This document shows, piece by piece, positions 44,207 through 50,188 of a stretch of 50,188 bases of DNA. Source of the DNA: an uncultured Terriglobales bacterium (GTDB lineage: Bacteria; Acidobacteriota; Terriglobia; Terriglobales; Acidobacteriaceae); contig CATPBJ010000174.1 of NCBI GenBank assembly GCA_955652395.1, forward strand, positions 1 to 50,188, written 5' to 3'. Both the position numbers and the translations under genes were made by a program. Under the pieces are notes generated by a model. It was not told the DNA's origin, searched no databases, and was given only the letters and a program-made list of their open reading frames with translations. How positions within the stretch are numbered: position 1 is the first letter of the stretch; every line of letters begins with the position of its first letter.

Positions 44207-44972
44207 ATGAGTCTCGAAGCATTTCACCTCCACGGCAAAACCGCGTTAGTCACGGGCTCACGCCGCGGAATTGGCGCCGCCATTGCCGTAGCTCTCGCGC
44301 AAGCCGGAGCCGACGTTGCCTGCCATGGTCTCAACAATGATTCCGGGCCCGCTTGCGGCGAGATTCCCGCGATGGGCCGCCGCACTTCGTATTTTCCTGC
44401 GGATGTCACCGACCCTGCCGCCTGCAAGAGCTTGTTCGAACAAACCATCGCCGAATTTGGCCATCTCGATATCCTCGTCAACAACACCGGCTCGATTCGC
44501 CGTGCCCCCGCTGCCGAATATCCCGCCGAGTATTGGGACGAAATGATCGCGGCACATTTGTCGGCAGTCTTCCGCATTTCGCAGCTTGCCGGAAAGCACA
44601 TGCTGGATCGGGGAAGGGCCGGAAACATTGTGAACATCGCCTCGCTGCTTTCCTTTCAGGGTGGCCTTCGTGTTCCGGGATATTCTGCGACGAAGGGTGG
44701 CGTTGCCAACCTCACCAAAGCTTTGGCCAACCCATGGGCATCGAAGGGAATCAACGTAAATGCGATTGCGCCGGGCTACATCAAAACGGACAACACTACC
44801 GCGCTGCGCAACGATCCGGTGCGCAGCAAGCAGATTCTCGACCGCATTCCTGCCGCGCGTTGGGGCAAACCATCCGACCTGACCGGAGCCGCAATCTTTT
44901 CTATGTTCCAGCGCGAGCGATTACGTGCACGGCCATGTGCTGGTCGTTGATGGTGGATGGCTCGCCGGATAA
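44207..44972 (+). pseudogene. kduD: KduD-type short-chain dehydrogenase gene with a 3' frameshift
   Basis: The protein matches 2-dehydro-3-deoxy-D-gluconate 5-dehydrogenase: cofactor loop TGSRRGIG (residues 16-23), Ser146, Tyr159 and Lys163, and the KduD-specific FQGGLRVPGYSATKGGV plus NVNAIAPGYIKTDNT. After GAAIF the normal ending LCSSASDYVHGHVLVVDGGWLAG is found in the next frame, stopping at TAA 44970-44972. One extra T in the TTTT run at 44897-44900 explains it. As sequenced, the last ~25 residues, which complete the fold, are replaced by an unrelated basic tail ending at 44950. GGGAGGAAA precedes the ATG. KduD acts in uronate/pectin breakdown, consistent with a carbohydrate locus. Confidence 0.82.
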
Positions 44973-45035
44973 ACAACGCGAGAAAAAGCTCCAACTATGG
45001 GTGGTGCTCAGGCGAATGAGATATCGCAGGGCAAA

Positions 45036-46001
45036 TCAATTCGCTAAATACGGTACGAAGCCGCGCGCCTTCGTTTGCAACCGGTAAACTGACGTGGTAG
45101 CGGTGATGTATAGTGTGCGATAGTCCGCATCTCCCCACGACAAATTCGCGGGTTGCTCCGGCAAAACGATCGTACCAAGGTGATGGCCCGCAGGATCCCA
45201 AACCCAGATTCCCTTCGGGCCAGTAACGTACAAATTTCCCCCCTGATCAACCTTTATTCCGTCCGGAACTCCATCTCCCTTGCCACCCGGCTCCTCTCCA
45301 AAGATTCTTCCATTCGCCAATTTGTGTTCGGAGGTGAAATCAAATACCCAGATGTTCCTTCGTTCGCTGTCATCGACATAAAGCCGCTTGCCATCGGGAG
45401 AAAATGCCAGTCCATTCGGCTGCGACAACTCTTTCGTAAGTAAACTCACGTTTCCCGAAGCATCGAGTCGGTAAACTCCCTGAAAGGGTATCTCTTGCTT
45501 CTCTCCCTTGGGAAGATCGAGCGTCGGGTCGGTAAAATAGATCGCGCCATCGGGTCCGGTCACAACATCATTCGGACTATTGAATCGCTTGCCTTCAAAT
45601 CGCTCCGCAAGAACTCCGTATTTTCCTCCGCGGTCGATTCGAATAATGGCCCGCAAAACGCTGGCGCAATCGATCAACCGTTTTTCATGATCGTAGGTGT
45701 TTCCGTCCGGATCGCCGAGAGAGATTAGCTCTTCTTTTCTTCCATCCATGTACACGCGAAAGATTTTGTTCGTCTCTTCATCGCTCACGTAAACGAAGCC
45801 TGCCGGATCCCACACCGGGCCCTCCGTGAATCCAAATCCCGACGCGACGGTCTCCAGCTTGGCCTCTCGCTCGAAAAGCGTCCAGAAATTTGGATTGTTC
45901 GCTTGCAGCTGGAATTCGCGCTTCGGCTCCTTCTGCGCCACACAGAGCTTTGCCAGAGTAAAGCAAACCACCAGCGCCGTGACTACAAATCTCCATTTCA
46001 T
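45036..46001 (-). CDS. Exported SMP-30/gluconolactonase family hydrolase
   Basis: This 321-residue protein has a signal peptide (FVVTALVVCFTLAKLCVAQ) and a six-bladed propeller of the SMP-30/gluconolactonase/LRE type: FTEGPVWDPAGFVYVSD (metal Glu in the first blade), NSPNDVVTGPDGAIYFTDP (Asn ligand) and QPNGLAFSPDGKRLYVDDS (Asp ligand). Family members hydrolyse sugar lactones using a divalent metal. Export places the reaction in the periplasm. It is the second gene of a minus-strand pair, 27 bp after the cytochrome gene, with AAGGAG upstream. A PQQ dehydrogenase nearby could supply lactone substrate. Confidence 0.9.
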   Translation of the reverse strand: MKWRFVVTALVVCFTLAKLCVAQKEPKREFQLQANNPNFWTLFEREAKLETVASGFGFTEGPVWDPAGFVYVSDEETNKIFRVYMDGRKEELISLGDPDGNTYDHEKRLIDCASVLRAIIRIDRGGKYGVLAERFEGKRFNSPNDVVTGPDGAIYFTDPTLDLPKGEKQEIPFQGVYRLDASGNVSLLTKELSQPNGLAFSPDGKRLYVDDSERRNIWVFDFTSEHKLANGRIFGEEPGGKGDGVPDGIKVDQGGNLYVTGPKGIWVWDPAGHHLGTIVLPEQPANLSWGDADYRTLYITATTSVYRLQTKARGFVPYLAN

Positions 46002-46028
46002 TGCGGCATTGCTCCTTGGTGTGTTTTC

Positions 46029-46922
46029 TTAGTCTTCGTCGCCGTCTTCCAGTTGGTTCTCTGCGCTCTGCTTGTTCTTTGACTTGGAGACACGCAGCAA
46101 GTAACTCACAAGGTCATTCAGTTCCGCCGGCGAGAGTGTCGAGCCATAATCGGATGGCATTGCGGATTTCCCCGCATAGGTCTGCGTCCGGATATCGGTC
46201 TTATTCACGAGGTGGAATACGCCGTCGAGCGTCTGCAATTGCAACGAGAAGTTGTCTTCGTTGCGCACCGTACCGGATAGCGTTGACGAATCGACAAGAA
46301 CGACATTCACCATCCCCCTGCGCGGATCCAGATCCCTATCCGGATTCAGAATCTTCGCTCGAACGTCATCGGCGTTCATTCGCGAAGCGTAGGAAGTCAG
46401 GTCTTCGGCAAAAAATCCGCCCTGGCCACCGGCGATATGGCAGTTCGCGCATTTCGCTTTGCCGAAAAACAAAGCCTTCCCGTTTGCGGCATCTCCCGGC
46501 ACGGGCGCTTCATCGCCATGGCCTTGCAGCGTTCGCAGATACGCGACGAGTCCAGCGATCCGCGTATCGCCAAAACCAGCGAAGGCTGGCATGCCAGCCG
46601 CGGTCTTTCCGTTCTTCAGAATCTCGGCAAGTTCCGCGTCCTTCTTGTCCACTACTTCCGCGCGCGACGCAATGTCTGGTCCCCGTTCGCCGCCGTGGCC
46701 GTCCAGTCCGTGGCACGATGCGCAAATGCTCTCATAAGTCGCTTTAGCCTCGGTTAGACTTTGTGCGCTCGCCTGGGAATCAGGCGCCCCAGGTTTGTTC
46801 TGGGCGTACAGAACAATTGCAGCGATCGATAGAGTGCAACAGACCGCCAGGAAGGGAATCAGCACTCCGCGCAAACTGGCCGAATGCCTGCTCTTGTTGC
46901 CGCGCTTGTTTTTCTGTCGCAT
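46029..46922 (-). CDS. Membrane-anchored dihaem cytochrome c
   Basis: This 297-residue protein has one N-terminal hydrophobic segment (GVLIPFLAVCCTLSIAAIVLYA), so it is anchored in or secreted across the membrane. Two c-type haem sites are visible: CASCH (residues 67-71) and CANCH (158-162). The C-terminal ~100 residues (DPRRGMVNVVLVDSSTLSGTVRNED...MPSDYGSTLSPAELNDLVSYLL) match the haem-binding module known from Planctomycetes-type cytochromes (TIGR02603-like). The acidic tail is EDGDED. The ATG at 46922 is favoured over a start at 46994 because of the anchor. It may accept electrons from the PQQ enzyme encoded 1 kb away; the two are divergently transcribed. Confidence 0.88.
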   Translation of the reverse strand: MRQKNKRGNKSRHSASLRGVLIPFLAVCCTLSIAAIVLYAQNKPGAPDSQASAQSLTEAKATYESICASCHGLDGHGGERGPDIASRAEVVDKKDAELAEILKNGKTAAGMPAFAGFGDTRIAGLVAYLRTLQGHGDEAPVPGDAANGKALFFGKAKCANCHIAGGQGGFFAEDLTSYASRMNADDVRAKILNPDRDLDPRRGMVNVVLVDSSTLSGTVRNEDNFSLQLQTLDGVFHLVNKTDIRTQTYAGKSAMPSDYGSTLSPAELNDLVSYLLRVSKSKNKQSAENQLEDGDED

Positions 46923-47056
46923 GAGTCGCAATTGGTTCGGAATCAAATGGACGACTACGCTCCCGCTGCATTTCTGTTTTCCGACAACGAACAATTTCGG
47001 CGCGAAGGGATGTTAAACAATTCGTTTGAACGTGGCAACCGTATCAAGATAGGATC

Positions 47057-47086
47057 TTGAACACTTCATTGCGACCCGCAAATAAT
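47057..47086 (+). promoter_or_regulatory. Candidate promoter of the RraA-like gene
   Basis: TTGAAC (47057-47062) and AATAAT (47081-47086) are separated by 18 bp in the 200-bp gap between the divergent cytochrome and RraA-like genes. A start near 47093 would leave a 30-nt leader with AAGGA before the ATG at 47123. I see no equally good site facing the cytochrome gene. Confidence 0.45.
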
Positions 47087-47122
47087 GCTAGAGTTCGTGT
47101 GATTTCATCTTCGGAAGGATTC

Positions 47123-47902
47123 ATGTCGCGTCTTCTTCACTCTCTCTTCTCCGTTCTTCTCATTCTTGGGCTGGCAGTCACCCTGACCTCTCTGAGTCTG
47201 GCCAAGCCTCCAAAAATCTCGGCGCAAGCGGAATCGCCAACTGGGCAAGCGATAGACGACACCGCCCTTCTCGATGGCTTTCGCCACGTCGAAGTTGCTT
47301 CTGTCTCGGACGCTATCGAGCAGATTGCCGGAAAGCGAATGTACATGGCGCACAGCATGCGCCCGATATTCTCTGCGCGCTTCGCGGGTTTTGCGACCAC
47401 GGTCTCTTTGAAGAAAGAGGAGAATCACGACCCAGATGCTTTGAAAGGCATGCTCCAGGCCATTGACACCGGCGCTCCCAATTCTGTCTACGTCATGGTC
47501 GTGGAAGATGGAGTCGACATCGCCGGCATGGGCGGACTAATGGGCACCGCCATGGCCGCAAGAAACTTTTCCGGCGCAGTCATCGACGGCGGCGTCCGTG
47601 ACACCGCTTATCTGCAAAAGATAGGTTTCCCCGTATATGCGCGCGGCATTGTGCCGTCCCCCTCTCTGGGCCACTACCGCTTTGCCGGCTCGAGCATTCC
47701 GGTCGTTTGCGACGGTGTGCCGGTGGCCCCAGGCGACGTTATCGTCGCCGATCCCGACGGTGTGGTGGTGGTACCTAAAGCGCTTGCGAGCCAAGTCCTG
47801 AAACTGGCGCAGGACATGGATTTCAAAGAACATTCCATGTATTCCTATATCGAGAAACTTAAATCGATTCAACAGGCCGTAGCTAAATTTGGCCGTTTGT
47901 GA
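47123..47902 (+). CDS. Exported RraA-like protein (HMG/CHA aldolase family)
   Basis: This 259-residue protein has a clear signal peptide (LLHSLFSVLLILGLAVTLTSLSLA) in front of a complete RraA-like fold. It keeps GGLMGTAMAARNFSGAVIDGG (137-157) and the Arg159-Asp160 pair in GGVRDTAYLQ, plus FPVYARGI and PGDVIVADPDGVVVVPK. In this family the Arg-Asp pair marks divalent-metal pyruvate aldolases/decarboxylases (4-hydroxy-4-methyl-2-oxoglutarate type), while E. coli RraA itself inhibits RNase E in the cytoplasm. Secretion rules out the RNase role here. ATG 47123 follows AAGGA. The next gene encodes a PQQ dehydrogenase on the same strand. Confidence 0.88.
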   Translation: MSRLLHSLFSVLLILGLAVTLTSLSLAKPPKISAQAESPTGQAIDDTALLDGFRHVEVASVSDAIEQIAGKRMYMAHSMRPIFSARFAGFATTVSLKKEENHDPDALKGMLQAIDTGAPNSVYVMVVEDGVDIAGMGGLMGTAMAARNFSGAVIDGGVRDTAYLQKIGFPVYARGIVPSPSLGHYRFAGSSIPVVCDGVPVAPGDVIVADPDGVVVVPKALASQVLKLAQDMDFKEHSMYSYIEKLKSIQQAVAKFGRL

Positions 47903-48018
47903 AATTCCTAGCTTCGCGCCCCGGAGTTGTAGTATATGAATGCCCACTCTGATTCGACTTGTACAGCGCCGTGCACCGTCGATGAAGTTTCTTATTTTAG
48001 GGACAGAAGACTTTAGCG

Positions 48019-49656
48019 ATGGCTCGATGGCAAAAAAGTTGTTTTTGTTTTGCGTTTCTGGTTTTGAACGGCGTGGCGCTATTCGCTCAGAGCCTTCCAA
48101 TGACTTCGCTCACCACTCGCGTTGACGTCCAGCCGTCCCAGTTGCTCGAAAAGCCAGTGTCGGCGAATTGGCTCTCCTACAATGGTGACTACACCGGCCG
48201 CCGCTACAGCGCGCTCCATGAGATCAATCCCGGGAACGTGGGCCAACTTCGCGCCCAATGGGTCTTTCACGCCCCCAACTCCAACCATCTCGAAGTCACG
48301 CCGGTTGTTGTGGACGGAATTATGTTTGTCACCTCCGCCAACGACGCATTCGCTCTCGATGCGCAAACAGGACGAACCCTCTGGCACTATTCGCGTCCCA
48401 TCACCGAAGGTCTCATCGACGATGCTTCGCAGCATCACAATCGCGGCGTCGCAGTGTGGCGTTCGCGGATCTACATGGAAACAGATAACGCCCATCTCCT
48501 CTGCCTGGACGCCCGCTCCGGTCATCTCCTTTGGGACGTCGCCTACACCGATGGCAACAGAAACTATGGCGCCACCAGCGCTCCTCTTGTAGTAAAAGAC
48601 AAAGTTCTCGTGGGTACTTCAGGTGGCGATGACGGTGTACGCGGCTTTGTCGCTGCCTTCGATGCCGAAACCGGGAAAGAAGCATGGCGCTTCTGGACTA
48701 TCCCCGGCCCCGGAGAATTTGGTTCCTCCAGTTGGCCCGGCGAAAGCTACAAACTGGGCGGCGGCACCACCTGGATGCCCGGAACCTTCGCTCCCGAACT
48801 CAACACAATTTTCTGGGGCACAAGCAATCCTGCGCCCGATTTTGACGGTGATCCGCGCCCCGGCGATGACCTCTACACCGATTGCCTGCTCGCCCTCGAT
48901 CCCGACACGGGCAAGCTCAAGTGGTATTTTCAGTTCACGCCGCACGACCTGTTTGACTACGATGCCGTCGAAACTCCCGTTCTTGTCGATGCCACTTTCC
49001 GCGGCCAGCCGCGAAGGCTCATTGTTCAAGCGAACCGAAACGGCTTTCTTTACGTGCTGGATCGCACCAGCGGTGAATTCCTTTCTGCCACGCGTTTCAG
49101 CGAGAAATTGAATTGGGCCACGGGTATTGACGAAAAAGGCCGCCCTATTCGCACCGATGTTAAACCGACAGGGACAGGCACTCGCGTTTGTCCGGGCATG
49201 GTCGGTGCCACCAACTGGTATTCACCCTCCTTCAGTCCGGACACTTCTATGTTTTATTTCCTTGCGCTGGAGACCTGTGACGTCTACATGCTCAAACCCA
49301 AGGAATTTCAGTCCGGCCAAACGTATTACTCCACCGGAACACGCCACAGCGAAGGGGACCATAATCAGAAAATCCTACTGGCCTACCCTCTCGAAGGCGG
49401 CAAGCCCGTATGGCGCTACGTCCAGGCGGGCGAAGGCCATTCCGCTGGCGGTACGATGACCACCGCAAGCGGACTCCTCTTCTTCGGCGACGACGCGCGC
49501 TCTTTCGAAGCGGTGGATGCTCACACCGGCAAAGCGCTCTGGCACTTCAATACAGGTCAAAACATTTCAGCATCTCCGATGACTTACGCGGTGGACTTGA
49601 AACAGTATGTGGCCATCGCTGCGGGGAGCGATGTTTTCAGTTTTGCATTACCGTAG
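48019..49656 (+). CDS. PQQ-dependent dehydrogenase (quinoprotein)
   Basis: This 545-residue exported protein (signal FCFAFLVLNGVALFAQ) forms an eight-bladed quinoprotein alcohol/sugar dehydrogenase propeller, with W-motif repeats such as AFDAETGKEAWRFW and ALDPDTGKLKWYFQ. It keeps NPAPDFDGDPRPGDDLYTD and PHDLFDYDAVETPVL, which in the family supply calcium/PQQ contacts and the catalytic Asp region. The vicinal Cys-Cys pair of methanol dehydrogenase is absent and no cytochrome domain is fused, so electrons must go to a separate carrier. ATG 48019 is chosen. It lies 116 bp after the RraA-like gene and 94 bp before the RidA-like gene. Confidence 0.9.
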   Translation: MARWQKSCFCFAFLVLNGVALFAQSLPMTSLTTRVDVQPSQLLEKPVSANWLSYNGDYTGRRYSALHEINPGNVGQLRAQWVFHAPNSNHLEVTPVVVDGIMFVTSANDAFALDAQTGRTLWHYSRPITEGLIDDASQHHNRGVAVWRSRIYMETDNAHLLCLDARSGHLLWDVAYTDGNRNYGATSAPLVVKDKVLVGTSGGDDGVRGFVAAFDAETGKEAWRFWTIPGPGEFGSSSWPGESYKLGGGTTWMPGTFAPELNTIFWGTSNPAPDFDGDPRPGDDLYTDCLLALDPDTGKLKWYFQFTPHDLFDYDAVETPVLVDATFRGQPRRLIVQANRNGFLYVLDRTSGEFLSATRFSEKLNWATGIDEKGRPIRTDVKPTGTGTRVCPGMVGATNWYSPSFSPDTSMFYFLALETCDVYMLKPKEFQSGQTYYSTGTRHSEGDHNQKILLAYPLEGGKPVWRYVQAGEGHSAGGTMTTASGLLFFGDDARSFEAVDAHTGKALWHFNTGQNISASPMTYAVDLKQYVAIAAGSDVFSFALP

Positions 49657-49750
49657 CCTCGATAGCCCAAGCCTCATCCCTTGCGCTATCGAGCAAGATT
49701 TCAGTGCGATCGACAAAGGCAAAAGTATCAACCATAAAAAAGGGGGAACA

Positions 49751-50188
49751 ATGTTTTCATCTCTTACTTCTCGGCGCGGCTTCGCTGCAAGGCTCGCGAC
49801 AATCATTCCTGGATTTGCTGTCGCAGGGGCGGCCGCAAGCGCCGCGCCCTCCCCGCAAGCCCCAACCGGCGTGAAAAAGCTCGACTACGAGGGCAAACCT
49901 GCCGGCACGGGCTTCATCACTCCGCTGATTCTTCACAACGATACGATCTATATCGCCGGACAGGGCGCTCACTCCCATGATCCCGAAGGGAAATTTCCCA
50001 TGGACATCGAAACCCACACCAAGAAAGTGATGGATAACGTCAAGACGTTGGTCGAAACCGGTGGCGGCGCCATGGACAGCATCCTCCAACTCACCGTCTA
50101 TCTCACCAACATCGACAATTACGATGGCATGAACAAAGTCTTCAAAACTTATTTCCCGAATGGTGGCCCGGCGCGCACCACCGTCGCC
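49751..50188 (+). CDS. Tat-exported RidA family protein, 3' end beyond the window
   Basis: The 146 visible codons encode a twin-arginine signal (SRRGFAARLATIIPGFAVAGA) and then a RidA/YjgF domain (GFITPLILHNDTIYIAGQGAH, MDNVKTLVETGGGAMDSILQLTVYLTNIDNYDGMN). RidA proteins remove reactive enamine/imine intermediates, normally in the cytoplasm; a Tat signal implies that a folded protein is placed in the periplasm. The active-site Arg region (GGPARTTVA) is at the very end of the window, so completeness cannot be judged. AGGGGG (49741-49746) lies just upstream of the ATG. Confidence 0.85.
   Translation, partial: MFSSLTSRRGFAARLATIIPGFAVAGAAASAAPSPQAPTGVKKLDYEGKPAGTGFITPLILHNDTIYIAGQGAHSHDPEGKFPMDIETHTKKVMDNVKTLVETGGGAMDSILQLTVYLTNIDNYDGMNKVFKTYFPNGGPARTTVA

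Overview
The window looks like a chromosome segment of an Acidobacteriota bacterium, most likely the Terriglobia/'Koribacter-Sulfotelmatobacter' side of the phylum. This is inferred from gene content: TonB-dependent receptors with an N-terminal carboxypeptidase-regulatory-like domain, several CRTAC1 (FG-GAP plus ASPIC/UnbV) proteins, a lactonase-type beta-propeller lipoprotein, a DUF4331 protein, KdsC (hence a Kdo-type outer membrane) and moderately GC-rich DNA. No rRNA or marker phylogeny is available in the window to prove it.

Layout. 104-1452: a complete insertion sequence with double-motif inverted ends. 1.6-9.1 kb: housekeeping and cell wall genes (proS, a small membrane protein, a beta-propeller lipoprotein, a class A penicillin-binding protein, a TPR protein and a strong terminator). 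9.2-10.6 kb, minus strand: an antitoxin-like gene, a PIN toxin and kdsC. 10.7-15.3 kb: a full-length lhr helicase gene carrying three palindromic insertions that keep the reading frame. 15.5-20.7 kb: a DUF4331-TPR-TonB receptor operon that runs directly into the 3' remnant of a sigma-54 activator gene. 21.4-22.7 kb, minus: an M23 peptidase and a free-standing TonB C-terminal domain. 23.1-33.7 kb: a probable membrane redox locus with a frameshifted YtkA/FixH-like lipoprotein, a NosR/NapH/CcoG-like Fe-S membrane protein, a periplasmic protein, three CRTAC1 proteins and an RnfD/NqrB-like membrane protein. 33.8-36.0 kb: a sugar kinase fused to a RapZ C-terminal domain plus a MurU-like nucleotidyltransferase, probably cell wall sugar recycling. 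36.0-36.4 kb: 3' halves of tRNA-Ala(GGC) and tRNA-Ser(GCT), each cut near the anticodon loop, which look like attachment-site scars and suggest that DNA to the right belongs to one or more integrated islands.

36.8-45.0 kb: a carbohydrate-use locus with a promoter followed by four 10-bp phased repeats, a 1212-residue TonB receptor, a glycosidase-like TIM-barrel protein, and then a spherulin-4-like gene, a double cupin and a KduD-type dehydrogenase that all carry single-base frameshifts. 45.0-50.2 kb: a set of proteins that all have export signals (SMP-30 lactonase, dihaem cytochrome c, RraA-like protein, PQQ dehydrogenase, Tat-type RidA). Together these could form a periplasmic oxidation pathway in which the PQQ enzyme passes electrons to the cytochrome, the lactonase opens the product, and the RraA/RidA-like proteins act on later or reactive intermediates. 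That pathway is inference from co-location and signal peptides.
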